A DNA stretch of 64,000 nt from Berghia stephanieae (lineage: Eukaryota; Mollusca; Gastropoda; Nudibranchia; Aeolidiidae): NCBI GenBank assembly GCA_034508935.3, contig CM067448.1, positions 61,476,147 through 61,540,146 of the forward strand, given 5' to 3'. Under the pieces are notes generated by a model. It was not told where the DNA came from, searched no databases, and saw nothing but the letters and a program-made list of their open reading frames with translations. This document shows, piece after piece, positions 1 through 32,071 of this stretch (position 1 is its first letter; each line of letters opens with the position of its first letter). The translations under genes and the position numbers were made by a program.

Positions 1-135
1 AAAAAAAGACAAAAAAAAAGAAAGGGAAAAAAACCCCATCTTTTTCCCATACTCTTTCAATTTTAAAATATTTTGTGCATGATAACTGAAAAGACTAATA
101 ATAGCAGAATAATAATGTAATAATGTAATAATTGA

Positions 136-20216
<20,081 letters not shown>

Positions 20217-20218
<2 letters not shown>

Positions 20219-20222
20219 TAAA
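20217..20222 (+). promoter_or_regulatory. AATAAA hexamer overlapping the ATP2C1 stop codon
   Basis: The sequence TATAATAAAG contains a canonical poly(A) hexamer sharing two bases with the stop codon. If used, the 3' UTR would be only about 20-30 nt. A more distal site may be used instead; the sequence alone does not decide. Confidence 0.35.
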
Positions 20223-20608
20223 GTACTGTTACAAGCTCTGTGATTTGGCCAATTGTATTACGTTGTATTTTTTTTTTTTTTCATAGTTCAAATTATTATT
20301 ATTATAATTTTGTTCACTATTATGAATTCATGAATTTTGACATTTTTATTATTGATAATTTATTTACATGCACTTATTTCCTATTTTGGTATGATTGAAG
20401 GAAGATGAAAAATTCCATTGTTTCATTATTTGGTGATTTATGTTTTCCACAATGATATGAAAGTTGACTGGTTTTTTTATTTGCATTTCTTTGGTGATAA
20501 TTAATTAGTGATGAAATGATATTTCATAAATGATTTGAAAATGCTCATCAAAGCTGATTTTTTTTAGAATTTTTCTTTTTCATGCAGATTTTATTATTTT
20601 GATAAATA

Positions 20609-20832
<224 letters not shown>

Positions 20833-21384
20833 TTTATTCTCGTTATTGTCATTGTTTGTGTCATGATTTCTTTCAGTCTCTGTTTAAGCAGCATAGTATA
20901 TCGTGCAAATTGAAATATATTTGCTAACAGTAATAATCTCAATGATAAATGGGATTTTAATTTTAACTCAAATATTCATTTTTTTAAAAGGCAGTTTCAC
21001 ATGGTATTATCAAAAGAGACACATGAGCTGGGGGTATTAATGACAGCTACGTATAGGTAACATTTTCATTTGTGGAGAATTTTTAACAATAACGTTTACA
21101 CACAAAATATTCAAGTTCATCCTTATTATATACTTCACCACTAGTTATATCAAGGTATAAAAATGTTAATTGACCAATCACACGTGTAAACGTGATATGA
21201 TGTGATTATATTTAAAGTTGAGCATTTGTGATATTGTTTTCTTTCTTGCTTGGAAAATACGATGACATGATGTTGATGCCAGATTTACAGCAATTGCCAG
21301 TATGATATTATTTTCAAACTTTCAAAGGATAAATTGGCACCGTTGCTGGCATTTTGGAATTATTTGTCTTGCATTTTATCAAAC

Positions 21385-21640
21385 AAATGATGGCCATCTC
21401 ACCATAAGAACTAGACATACAACTTAATTCACGCATTCAAAGAAAACCCACTCAAAATCACACAAAAAAACCACCAATCTGCAAACTCAAACATCTTCAA
21501 ATATTCATTTGCACCCCGTGCTATCAAAGACTGGAAAGCTCTTCCCGAATCATGTGTGAACACAACAGATTTAGAGACCTTCAAGCAAAAGATTATCAAA
21601 ATTCTTCAGTCAAAACACCAACTATGGCTGCCACATTCAA
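21385..21640 (+). mobile_element. LINE C-terminal fragment (second family)
   Basis: Frame encodes FKYSFAPRAIKDWKALPESC then VNTTDLETFKQKIIKIL, a LINE reverse transcriptase C-terminal pattern (APR.I..WN.LP). An 80-bp piece of the same family recurs at 26697-26785. The remainder to 22006 is unrecognised. Confidence 0.7.
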
Positions 21641-22018
21641 CAAACTCTCTCCACCCTCAAATACAATTACTCAGATTTAAGTCGACGTTCACATTCAGAT
21701 TTAAATCGTTCATAATAGATTTGACACAGAGGTTTAGTCTTAAGTCTGCGGGTTATTTTTTAGATTCTGCCTGAGATTTGCAGAAGTTTTGAAGCTCAAT
21801 CGCTAGCGTCCATGCATTGAAGGAAGATTATATAACTGTATAACTATACAGTTCATTGTAGATCCGCCCAGCGTACGTATCCTCATTTAGTTGTATTAAT
21901 TTTGTAGAAAGTAATTTTGAAAATAATATTAAAGCAATAGATGAATGATTTTATATTTATTCAGAAGTGGTGTTGTAGTGGTGATAACATTAATGATAAC
22001 AATATCAAGGTTCATAAT

Positions 22019-22553
22019 CTGGGTGGGGTTCCTGACCTCCTATAGTGGGCAGGGAGGTACATACTGTGTCTTCTATCCCCTATATCTGTTTTCCAAATTG
22101 CTTTCTGTCTTTGTCGTGGAATGAGATTACTTGGTTTTGTCCTGGTCCTGGTCAGATGCCCTGGCTGAGAGGGAAACAGTCGAATGTATGGTTAGTTTTG
22201 GGAGATGATATTTTTTTCATTGTAAATTATCTCTCTGTTATGCACTGTATTATGCTTTCTTTATATTATATATGATTTGTAAAACATTTGAGTGTGTTCC
22301 TCTTAGCGGGGACCTCTGCTTGTGTCTGGATGAGACTTTTAGTGATCTCAAACTAAATACTTTGATAGAGTGCTTTTGGAATCTACACCTGTTTCTTATT
22401 TGAACCAATTCCCCTTTTGTCTTCCCTTTTCTTGGATGCTTTATTGTAATTCTAGCACTTTTTACTATCCCATTTTCTTCCTTTTTACTGGCGCTGATAT
22501 GACCTTAATGTGTTGCAAGCGCCGTAAAACCCTTAAGAACAATAAGAACAAAC
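22019..22553 (+). repeat. R540 retroposon, full copy
   Basis: Starts CTGGGTGGGGTTCCTGACCT, ends in AACAATAAGAACAAAC. Flanked by the 12-bp duplication AAGGTTCATAAT (22007-22018, 22554-22565), proving retroposition-like insertion and both family boundaries. Confidence 0.92.
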
Positions 22554-22599
22554 AAGGTTCATAATATAGTTGTGAGGACACACATATGTTAATAATAAT

Positions 22600-22770
22600 G
22601 ATATTCTTGGTTACTGACGATAGTGGTGATAATAATAGTAATAATGATGACGGTAATAATAGTAATAATGATGATGATGATAATAATAATAATACTTGCT
22701 TTGAAATGACCTAAAAATGTTGCAAGCATTGTAAAACTTATGAAAACAAATAAATTAGAAAAAAAAAATC
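22600..22770 (+). repeat. GAT/AAT simple repeat and R540 3' remnant
   Basis: ATGATGAT/AATAAT repeats to 22692, then ACTTGCTTTGAAATGACC..GTTGCAAGCATTGTAAAACT, an old R540 3' end. 22770-23013 has no recognised feature. Confidence 0.55.
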
Positions 22771-23045
22771 ATTAATCACATTACAATTTTAGATTTTTAG
22801 ATTCATATTATAATTCTTTAAGCTCTGAAAGGAGATAAACATGTTGTATTATGTTTTCCAAAACACAAATCATAATTTCTCTTTTTTCTTACTCTGTTAA
22901 TACTCAGACTGATCATTGTGCACGCTTACATAGCCTTTGGTCTCATTGCCTCTTCCAGATGATTCACCATTGAACAATTAGTCCCTAATTTATAAACAAG
23001 TTTGTTTTCTCTATACAGTCAAGTCTCTCCAATCCAAACACCTCC

Positions 23046-23585
23046 CTGGGTGGGGATCCTGACCTCCCATAGTGGGCGGGGAGGTACATGCTGTGTCTTC
23101 TATCCCCCTCTACCCGTTTTCCAATTGTTTCCTGTCATTGTCTTGGAATGAGATCACTTAGTTTTGTCCGGACCCTGGCCGGAGTTCCTTGGCTAGGAGG
23201 GAAACAGTCGAATGTATAGTTAGAGTTTTGGGAGATGATATTTTTTTCCTTGTAAATCATCTCTCTGTTATGCATTGTATTATGTTTAGTTTACATATTA
23301 AATTATTTGATTTGTAAACATTTGAGTGTATTCCTCTTGGTTGGGACCTGTGCTTGTGTCTGGATGAGACTTTTAGGTGATCTCAAACTAAGTACTTTGA
23401 TGGTGTGCTCTTGGAATCTACATCCGTTTCCTATTTGAACCAATTCCCCTTTGTCTCACCTTTTCTTTTGTGCTTTAATTGTAATTCTAGAACTTTTTAC
23501 TATCCCATTTTCTTCCTTTTTACTGGCGCTGATATGACCTTAATGTGTTGCAAGCGCCGTAAAACCCTTAAAAACAAAACAAAAC
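23046..23585 (+). repeat. R540 retroposon, full copy
   Basis: 540 bp from CTGGGTGGGGATCCTGACCT to an (AAAAC)n tail, flanked by the 10-bp duplication AAACACCTCC (23036-23045, 23586-23595). Inserted 20 bp inside the TIR element that begins at 23016. Confidence 0.92.
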
Positions 23586-23892
23586 AAACACCTCCAGCAT
23601 ACCTGCCTATTATTACAGACCGTCCGTAATTGTTACAGAAGTGTAAGGACGATTACGGACTTACGGAAATAGAAGGAATATTACTGATACGAATGGTCGC
23701 AACGTTAAATTAAAAAATAATAATTTTTTTTTTTCATTATTTACCGCCTGCTACAATAAAAAATCTCAATGCCTCGTTGGCTGGCGACGAGTGACGACTC
23801 GACACGGAAACTTTACCCTCGTCGGTAGACACAGTGCAGTGTCGAAAGTAGGTCATCAATAAGCATATTATTATCGCGGGGGTCATTGGCAA

Positions 23893-26335
23893 TCTTCTTC
23901 TAGGTTCCATGCCTGGTCCAGGCTTCGGATACTGCATGAATTATCTCTCTCCATTCCTCCCTGTCTCTTGCCTTTTCAAACAGCTCCTGGATTGTTAGGC
24001 TGGTGAAGCCCTTCAGTTGGTCTATGAGTGTTTTTCTTTGTCTCCCCCGGGCGCGTTTACCAGGTATTTTTCCACAACTTGCCAGGTATTCATTCTTATC
24101 TTTCCTTACTATGTGTCCGAAAAAGGATAGTTGTCGATCCACTATTAAGGGCATTAGTTTCCTTTGTTGGTATGTTTGTTTTAGCACTTCTTCGTTCGTT
24201 TTGTGTGCAGTATACGATATTCTCTGCATCCTTCTCAAGCACCACATTTCAAAAGCTTCAATGTTCTTTTGTGTTTCTGCATTTGTAGTCCAGCTTTCGC
24301 ATCCGTATAACAAGATTGGCCACACGTAGCACTTCAAGACTCGGAATCTAATCCCGAACGACATCTGTTTGTTTTTCAAAATGTTTCCCAGGTCCATGAA
24401 GGCCTGTTTGGCTTGAGTTATTCTTGCTCGTATGTCTCGGTTACATCTTCCATCTGTTGTCACTATTGAACCTTGGTATTTAAAACTTTCTACGTTGGTA
24501 AGTTGCTCGCCGTGAATCGTTATATTGCAGGTGTTGTTGTTTTCGGGGTTTTTCTGTATTACCATGCATTCCGTTTTGGTGATATTCACTTCCATTCCCT
24601 TGGCTTCACTATCTACTACCACTTTGTCAACAATCTTTTGAAGTTGGATTTCTGATGTTGCAATGAGTACCGTATCGTCTGCGTATCTTATATTATTTAT
24701 GTTGTGACCTCCCACTTTTATTCCCTCCATATTATTTATGCCCCTCATGATTGTTTCTTGGTATAGATTAAACAGATCTGGTGAGGCAACACACCCTTGA
24801 CGGACTCCTTTCTTAATAGGAATGGAATTTCCTGTAGAGTTTCCGATTTTGATAGATGCCTGCTGGGTGTAGTATAATGTTTGCATGAGTCTGAGGTCTT
24901 TCTCATCAGCGCCAATGGAGTGCAGTTGTTTTAGTATTTCTTCGTGGCGTACTCTATCAAAAGCTTTTTTGTAGTCGACAAAACAGAGGTATAGTGGGGT
25001 CTGAACCTGTATAGCTCTTTCACTTAAAACACGGAGGAGGTATATTGCGTTCCTTGTCCCTCTGTCAGGTTGGAATCCATATTGTTCTTCTGCGATTTCG
25101 GGGTTAATCTTATTCCTTAGCCTGTTGATAATTATACGCAACAGTATTTTGTTGATGTGGCTTATTAAACTTATAGTTCTAAAATTTTCGCATCTGACTG
25201 CACCTGCTTTCTTTGGTATTGCTATGAAAATAGAGTTACAGAGATCTTCTGGAATTTTCCCAGTATTGTATATATTGTTGAATAATATGTGAAGTTCATC
25301 AATTGCTAGATCTCCTAGGCTTTTTAATACCTCTACAGATATTTCATCAGGGCCTGTTGCTTTACCATCCCTCATTCGTTCCATGGCATGTTCAATTTCA
25401 CTTTTGGTGATGTTTGGTCCGCTTAATGGTTCTTTGAATTTCAGTGGTGGTTCATTTCTATTTGGATCATTGTACAGTTCGCCTATGTATTCTACCCATC
25501 GGTTTTCTATATGTTGTTCTTCAAATAGCAGTTCCCCTTGTTTGTTTTGGATACAACTTCCTGCTGCTTTGCTTTTCCTTTTCCCTGATAGTTCTTTTAT
25601 TCTTTGGTGAGCTTGTTGGGGGTTGGGTTTGTATTCTCTTTCGATTTCGCAGCATTTCCAGTCTAGATAGTTCTCGTGTGCCTCGATGCATTTGGATTTA
25701 ATGTGGTTGTTCAATGTTTGGTATTCTGCAGACCCTCTGTTGCATTTTCGTCTTTCTTCAAATAGGTTTAGAATTTCATTTGTCATCCATTCCTTTTTGC
25801 TGTTTATTTGAGCTATTGGTAAATGCTTTTCTGCAGTTGCTTTGACACACTTTTGGAATATATCAAATTGTTTTTCACATTTTTCATTATCAGGTTCACT
25901 TTGGCTTTGTATCATGAGTGCATTTTCAAATTCTTCTCTCATTTTTGTTTGTATGCCATTGTCTTTGCATAACCTGTAATCCCTCTTTATTCTACCAGCT
26001 GTTCTCTGAATAGCTTTAAACTTTATCCTTATTGTACAAACAACTGGGACATGGTCACTGTCTACATCGGCGCCTGGGTAGGTTTTGCAATTTAATATGC
26101 CATTTCTGAATCTTGATGATACTGCTATAAAGTCTATCTGGTTCCTTGCTCTGTCCCCTGGTGATTGCCATGTCCAGGTTCTTCTTGGGTGTTGTTGAAA
26201 CCAGGTGTTTGAAATCATTAATTTATTTGTTCTACACCAATCTGCCAGATGTTTCCTCGTTCATTTCTGTCTCCGAGTCCATGTGGTCCGATTATGTCAC
26301 CATCTCTGCCTCTGCCAATCTTAGCATTTAGGTTG
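23893..26335 (-). mobile_element. RTE-like LINE (family B), 5'-truncated
   Basis: Flanked by the 9-bp target duplication CATTGGCAA (23884-23892, 26336-26344). Encodes the end of an EEP endonuclease (NAKIGRGRDGDIIGPHGLGD) and a full reverse transcriptase. A 1-nt deletion near 26245 shifts the frame between the GDRNERG part and the main ORF. The 5' end of the endonuclease is missing; the 3' end is a short AGA-rich tail. Confidence 0.94.
23900..26218 (-). CDS. LINE ORF: EEP endonuclease end plus reverse transcriptase
   Basis: 772-residue ORF. Residues 1-60 are the EEP endonuclease C-terminus (NTWFQQHPRRTWTWQSPGDR, DSDHVPVVC). The RT spans roughly 260-560: GKATGPDEISVEVLKSL, IPKKAG, EEQYGFQPDRGTRNAIYLLR, CFVDYKKAFDRV, KGVRQGCVASPDLFNLY and the catalytic IRYADDTVLIA box. 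The C-terminus RQLSFFGHIVRKDKNEYL, GKRARGRQRKTLIDQL is the RTE/BovB-type ending. The active-site residues are intact, so the RT may have been functional until recently. Confidence 0.93.
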   Translation of the reverse strand: MISNTWFQQHPRRTWTWQSPGDRARNQIDFIAVSSRFRNGILNCKTYPGADVDSDHVPVVCTIRIKFKAIQRTAGRIKRDYRLCKDNGIQTKMREEFENALMIQSQSEPDNEKCEKQFDIFQKCVKATAEKHLPIAQINSKKEWMTNEILNLFEERRKCNRGSAEYQTLNNHIKSKCIEAHENYLDWKCCEIEREYKPNPQQAHQRIKELSGKRKSKAAGSCIQNKQGELLFEEQHIENRWVEYIGELYNDPNRNEPPLKFKEPLSGPNITKSEIEHAMERMRDGKATGPDEISVEVLKSLGDLAIDELHILFNNIYNTGKIPEDLCNSIFIAIPKKAGAVRCENFRTISLISHINKILLRIIINRLRNKINPEIAEEQYGFQPDRGTRNAIYLLRVLSERAIQVQTPLYLCFVDYKKAFDRVRHEEILKQLHSIGADEKDLRLMQTLYYTQQASIKIGNSTGNSIPIKKGVRQGCVASPDLFNLYQETIMRGINNMEGIKVGGHNINNIRYADDTVLIATSEIQLQKIVDKVVVDSEAKGMEVNITKTECMVIQKNPENNNTCNITIHGEQLTNVESFKYQGSIVTTDGRCNRDIRARITQAKQAFMDLGNILKNKQMSFGIRFRVLKCYVWPILLYGCESWTTNAETQKNIEAFEMWCLRRMQRISYTAHKTNEEVLKQTYQQRKLMPLIVDRQLSFFGHIVRKDKNEYLASCGKIPGKRARGRQRKTLIDQLKGFTSLTIQELFEKARDREEWREIIHAVSEAWTRHGT

Positions 26336-26501
26336 CATTGGCAATAGTAGGCCTATAAAACATGGTTAGCTTATTTTACATATATAAAAGGGTGTATCTA
26401 TCATTATTTTTGTTTGTTTTAGTATTACTGAAATTTGACCATTAATTACTGATGAATTTTGTATTTCTTACTGAATTTGAAATTTTCAAGTAGGCAGGTA
26501 T

Positions 26502-26983
26502 CATTATTTGCGTTTGCACGATTGTTGTGATTTTGAAAGTGCGCCCCCTGGCTTAACATCTCCGACCAGACCAGCACTTTGCTCATTTCAGAAGCTCGCT
26601 GTTGTTTTGCTGTTACCCTAGAGAGGGTGGCTAATGGGTACTTGGCCTTGCCAAAGGGCCTCCCGTGATTTGGTCCGGGACTGCAGTTGCCCCTTACAGG
26701 GTATCATTTGCACCCCGTACTATCAAAGACTGGAAAGCTCTTGCCGAATCATGTGTGAACACAACAGATTTAGTGACCTATCCGCCACCTGGGGACCTGC
26801 CAGGTTAGAGTATTTGTCTTCTCCTGGTGCTTGACAATTCCTCCTGGAACTAACAAGGTTCCCCAGAACCAAACACCTCCATTCCCAGCATTTTGTCCGG
26901 ATTACAGATACATCCGGATAGTGGAATCAGACCCCAAAGTGTACATATAAAGAAGAAAAAAACATCGAACCACAGGCAACCTG
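26502..26983. repeat. TIR element interior and LINE scrap
   Basis: Contains GCGCCCCCTGGC, a LINE C-terminal scrap (26697-26785, same family as 21385) and a CACCTCCATTCCCAGCATTT / CCGGATTACAGATACATCCG stretch that belongs to the surrounding TIR element. No gene. Confidence 0.5.
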
Positions 26984-27112
26984 TCTGGATAATGTAATTG
27001 TAATAGGCGTTATGTCCCGTCTTACATGTTGCATGTGGCTGTTGGCCAGGGACCCCTTGTAAAGCGTTTTGAGCACGTTTAGTGGATATTGTGCTGTATA
27101 AAAGCTCGATTT
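26984..27112 (+). repeat. Type-1 SINE 3' fragment
   Basis: From AATGTAATTGTAATAGGCGT to TGCTGTATAAAAGCTCGATT; lies within the last 200 bp of the TIR element ending at 27174. Confidence 0.8.
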
Positions 27113-27177
27113 TAACATTTTTTTTTTATAATGGAGACATCCATGTGGAGTTCCGGATTAGAGAGACATGACTGTAT

Positions 27178-28520
27178 TTTGTTGTTATTGATTTTTCTTT
27201 TTTTTTAAATTCCTTTATCCTTTTAGATTGTCCCTACATTAAGTTAAGCATAAAGGATAAATAGTGGGGAAAAAAGATAACAAATGAAACTGCCAGGACT
27301 ATAATATAATACTGAAATTTATGCCATGTGTTTTGTCTGTATTACAGTAAAAATGCTGTCATATTTAGATGATTTTGAATTCCTTAGAATTCATTATTCC
27401 AAGAATGAGATTGAATTTACACGAACAAACAATAGTATCAAAGGGTGGTTGTATTTTTTTCAATTAGAAAGGCAGTTCAAATGCTTGTTCTTTTCTATAG
27501 CATACAACCTATCGTTAGGAGAAGAACTCGGTGAGTCAAACATGTTGTGAACCTTAAAAAAATAATTAAATATAAAGTTTAAATGTACAGTCGGTAGGTA
27601 TTTAGATTTTAAAATTTAAAGAAAAAAATTGTGACAAAAAAGTTGAATACAAATTCCCTTAATTTTAATTTTTTTAAAAATATATTCGCAGAGCAATTGA
27701 TTCCAATGGTTTTAATTTCTAAGTAACTTTGGGTTTTGGAGTTTTTTAAAATTGTTTTTTTTTAAAAAAGATTATAAGATTGTATTGATAAATTATACAA
27801 CAGCAGGGATGCAGCAAAGTTACCAGAAATGACATTAGGTTTAGATGAATCCACTATAACTTTTTCAACCATTTATTCAATCAATAAGAATTAAAATGGC
27901 GATTATTTTAATGTCTTTGATGGATACAAGTTTGCTATGGATCTCAGTTCCTTATATCTGGACTTAAAATGTGTATTTGATCAAAATAGAATGATTGCTG
28001 TATTTTCAGTGAGAGATATGTGAGAATTTTACGCGATAGGGATTGTAATATTTTTGTATTCAATGTTGATTCATTAAACATACATAGGAATGATGTCAAA
28101 GGTCATGTCCGATACCTCTGGAAAAAACAGGTTTATGCATTTTGTTGCCAGTTTTAGACGATACCTCTAGTCTATCATATATTTGAGTATGTCAGAGGTG
28201 TGTTGCCTGATGTGATCCGAGTACTGATTGAATGTGGAATCATTTCAAGGCTTTACTCATTGCAGGTTTTTCGATTTGATTTGCAAAAATAATAATGATA
28301 ATAAATATAGGATGAACTTTAAAGATTTTTTAATAGTCCAAAATTAGAAGGAATGTATCCTTTTTTCCAAATTCATGGAAAATGACAATTTGTTTTTTTA
28401 ATTTTATATATAACTCTTAAAACGTGACCTATTGTTTTAATTTTGAAGGCATACAGAATTCCAATTTGTACCCTCGTTGATAGAGTCTTGTAGAGAGTCA
28501 TCTCACAAGATTATATATTT
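27178..28520. other. AT-rich intergenic DNA, nothing recognised
   Basis: Longest open frame is about 74 codons (27326-27550) with no family resemblance. No repeats shared with the rest of the window were seen. Confidence 0.5.
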
Positions 28521-28683
28521 CATATTACAGTGGAACCTCCCGATAACGACATGCCACGGGACCGAGTTTTTATGTCGTTATCCGGAGGTGTCGTTATTTA
28601 GAGGTTTCCAAGATGGCGGACAAAGTGGGCGTGGTAAGGCCCGCGGGACCAGTTTTTATTAACATTGACAAAACAAACAAAAC

Positions 28684-28950
28684 ATTGTAGTGTATTCCTC
28701 TTAGAGGGTTCTTGTGCGTGTGTCTGGATGAGACTTTTAGGTGATCTGAACTGAATACACTGATAGTGTGCTCCTGGAATCTACATCTGTTCCCTATTTA
28801 AACCATTCCCATTTGTCTTACTTTTTCTTATGTCATTTCAATTGTAAATCTAGAATGTTTTTTACTCTCCAATTTTCTTCCTTTTTACTGGCGCTGATAT
28901 GACATAGATGTGTCACAGGCGCTGTAAAACCCTTTAAAACAAACAAAATT
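28684..28950 (+). repeat. R540 3' half
   Basis: Starts at TAGTGTATTCCTCTTAGAGG and runs to GCGCTGTAAAACCCTTTAAA plus AAACAAAC. 5'-truncated copy inside the Tigger-type element. Confidence 0.85.
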
Positions 28951-28974
28951 CCTCCCCCTCCTCCCACAAAAACA

Positions 28975-28991
28975 CTACACTACTACTACTG

Positions 28992-29032
<41 letters not shown>

Positions 29033-29044
29033 GCTACTACTACT
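28975..29044. repeat. (ACT)n microsatellite
   Basis: About 20 ACT units with GCT interruptions, after the R540 tail. Confidence 0.92.
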
Positions 29045-29429
29045 TCTATCACCACATAATATCACATTTTCCAAGATTTTGTGTTTACTTGCTTACACTT
29101 ACATTTATACCTTGGTTTTTATTAATGCATATCAGCCAAGATTCGTCAAAAAAAAAAAAAAAAAAAAGCTGCGTTCTCATTGGTTCAAGCAGGAATCGTT
29201 TTTATAAACTTTGAGTACTCATACTCGGTATTTTTAGTATCAGATATCTACGAAAACTGCCGAAAATCGCCAAAATGATGTCGTTATTCGGTTTTATCAA
29301 AAAGTGCGTCGTTATTTGGAGGTTATTTTTACTGATCTTATATAGAAAAAAAATCGGGACCACGGGTCAATGTCGTTATCAGGAGGTTGTCGTTATTCGG
29401 AGGTGTCGTAATCGGGAGGTTCCACTGTA

Positions 29430-31435
29430 TAATAATATTTCATACGGACAATAACCTGTCTCTAGTCCAGCGGGTTTTTTGGGGGTTTTTTTGTGTGTCG
29501 TAAGCAGTGTGACAGCTTTTTAAATATATATTTTATAAATGGTTAAATTTGGAATTTTTGCGTGTCTTCATTTTAATTAATTAATTTATTCATTTTTGTT
29601 TTGTTTGGTATGTATTTCACATTTTATATTATTGTTTTCTAGTTGAATTTGCAGCATCGTTTTTCTTATGTTGTTAAATTGATCTGTCCAAACTAATATT
29701 GATCTGTTGGTGAACTTTCACTTTGCGCTTGTCAGTTTACTATCCTATCATCCCTAACACATGCAAAAAAAAAAAATAAATAAATAAAAATAAAAGGAAG
29801 AAAAAGAACTGTTGCTTTTCATTTTGAATATGAAAAATAACATGTATTTTTCTTCTGTGACTTATGCATCAATAAATAGCTTCCAAATCATTACAATTGC
29901 GTGTAATTTTATTTTTTTTAATGGTAAACATGTTTTCATGTTTTTGTTAAGATGAGTGTGCATGTAATATTGTTCTTAAATTATTTCTAGACTCTAAGCT
30001 TTTTACCAAAAACATTTGTCAGCCTTGAATACTTTTTTTTTTTCTTTTTTTTTCTGTTACAATGCAAACCTTACCAAATCTCATATCGTTACATTCATTT
30101 CTTGAGCCACTACAGTATGACGTATTTACAAATTGGTAATGGGAAAGAAACCCTAAAAATATTCAGATAGGATAATTAGGAATTTAGATAAATAGGTAAT
30201 AATAATAATAATCAGTAAATATAAGAACACAACTTCCTGCAGGGTTTTAATATGGGCTCGGGATTACCTATGACCATGAATGTATTGCAATGTTTTCTTT
30301 TTCACTGTTGGCCATGTATGTTTTCATTTTTCATTGTATTTTTTTTCATTTTTCATTGTTTGTTTTTTTTTTGTTTGGTTTTTTTCGTTTTCTTTTTTCT
30401 TTCTTTTTTTTTAATGTATTTTCTTAAATGGAGAACATATTATAAATAACAAAAGAGTATAAATTATTCTTTGCTTAGTGCAAGCATAACTATGATCACA
30501 ATGAGACGGGTACTCTCCATTACATGGAGGCAAGAATTAAAGGGGAAAGAAAATTGTCATTTCATCGTTCTGGGTTTGTTTCGAAAATAATTTTTAATTT
30601 GTTTATTTTACTCAATGATTGATTTTTATTTTTGGAAAAAATATAAATAGGTGATCAAACTTCTCAAAACGGTATTTTGTCAGGGTAAAGCTAAAGCTTA
30701 AAATTTAGCTTTAAGCTCTGGTTATCAGACTTGAGTTACGGTACATCAAATGCCTTCATTGAGGAAAATGTTTTATTTTCTTAGGTCTTGGAAAAAAAAC
30801 TGGATTTCCTAATTTTGATCATTTAAACTCCCATATTCTTCATGGAGTTCTTTTGGACATAATACCAGATTGACAAAGTGGGTCACATATATTATATTTG
30901 TTTGTAAGAGATTTAGGGGAAGAGATTGGTAGGAAATGTTTGTGATGAATCTATTGTTTTTTGGGGTTTTTTTTTCTCAAATTCTACATGTAATGTGCCC
31001 GTCTTCAATATCTGTTATAATACTCTGACTTTGTAGATAATATTCGCCTTTTGCAACACATGCCCTGAGCGATTTGACATAAATTTCCCCATGACCAGCT
31101 ATTTATAAAATTGGGAAATTCCTTGTGACGTGTAAACAGTAACATTAGAAAGTTCTCCACTATTTCTTTATGGAGGAGCCCTTAAAACAATAACATCATC
31201 GTAACGACAACCTTTTGTGTTGTGTGTTTTTGTTTTTGTTTTTAGATTTTGTGCACAATCATAAAGATTTTGCCTGAACACTTAGCTAGTTTTGGAATAT
31301 TCTTGACCAGCTCAAGGCATGTGTTGTAAAGGCAGTGATGACTGATATTACGCCGACTGTTTAACCATGATATCTAATCTATGTAATGATTTAGAGACTA
31401 ATGCAATAGACTGTGCTATTATTTCTAGTGACGAG
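29430..31435. other. AT-rich intergenic DNA, nothing recognised
   Basis: T-rich and A-rich runs only; several AATAAA words (e.g. 29868). No coding signal or shared repeat was seen. Confidence 0.45.
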
Positions 31436-31439
31436 GCCA

Positions 31440-31850
31440 GATTTCATGGTTCTGTCTCTCATCTATCTATCTATCTTATCTTCTATCTATATCCATCTCT
31501 CTCTCTTCTCTCTCTCTATCTCTCTCTCTTTTCACTCTCTCTTATCTATCTATCTATCAACTATATCCATCTCTTTCTTCGTCTCTCTCTCTCTCTCTCT
31601 CTCTAACTATCATCTCTCTCTCTCTCTCTCTCTCATATATTATTTATATATATTATATTTTATATATATATATATAAATTATATATATACTATATTTATA
31701 TATATATATATATATCTATATCCATCTCCTCTTTCTCTTCTCTCTTATTATCTATATATCTATATACCATCTCTCTCTTTCTCTCTCTCTCTCTCTATCT
31801 ATCTATATCCATCTATATCTCTCTCTCTTCTCTATCTCTCTCTCTAGTGT
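31440..31850. repeat. CTAT / CT / TA simple-sequence block
   Basis: About 400 bp of (CTAT)n, (CT)n and (TA)n alternating. Open frames here are repeat artefacts. Confidence 0.92.
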
Positions 31851-32071
31851 TATGCATACTTTATTAGCTGGAGCTTTGAGCACGTCTTTTAACCTCCCTT
31901 CCCCCCCCCCCCTCCCCCCTCCACAGCCTTCCATATTTTGATATAATAGGATTGATATATTTTTCTTTCATGATGATTGTATGTTTCTCTGAATTGTTTA
32001 TTGCACTAGTATTTACCCAAGTCTAGAAATATGTTACTTAAACAGCATTAAATTGAATCATTTAGCTTTCT

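Larger units (their letters stand above)
23599..26501. mobile_element. ATACCTGCC MITE split by a LINE
   Basis: Ends ATACCTGCCTATTATTACAG (left) and the reverse complement of GATACCTGCCTACTTG (right). Without the LINE it is about 450 bp and matches the uninterrupted copy at 55648-56093 in reverse. No ORF of its own. Confidence 0.85.
23016..27174. mobile_element. mariner/pogo-type TIR element carrying nested insertions
   Basis: Left end CAGTCAAGTCTCTCCAATCC preceded by TA (23014-23015); right end is the reverse complement of CAGTCATGTCTCTCTAATCC followed by TA (27175-27176). TA target duplication and CAGT start are typical of the Tc1/mariner/pogo group. Its own interior seems short. It was enlarged by an R540 copy (23046-23585), a MITE (23599-26501) containing a LINE, a LINE scrap (26697-26785) and a SINE end (26984-27112). 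Confidence 0.72.
28528..29427. mobile_element. Tigger/pogo-type TIR element with R540 inside
   Basis: Ends CAGTGGAACCTCCCGATAAC and its reverse complement (GATTACGACACCTCCGAAT-like right end closing GGAGGTTCCACTG), each flanked by TA. CAGTGGAACCTC is the classic Tigger/pogo terminus. GTTATTCGGAGG and related words recur subterminally. No transposase left. Holds an R540 3' half (28684-28950) and an (ACT)n array (28975-29044). Confidence 0.85.

Noticed and set aside
27326-27550. 74-codon frame between genes
   Set aside because: No motif, no splice or start context; expected by chance in this length of DNA.
31413-31847. 144-codon Ser/Leu/Tyr-rich frame
   Set aside because: Simple CT/CTAT/TA sequence; codons follow the repeat.
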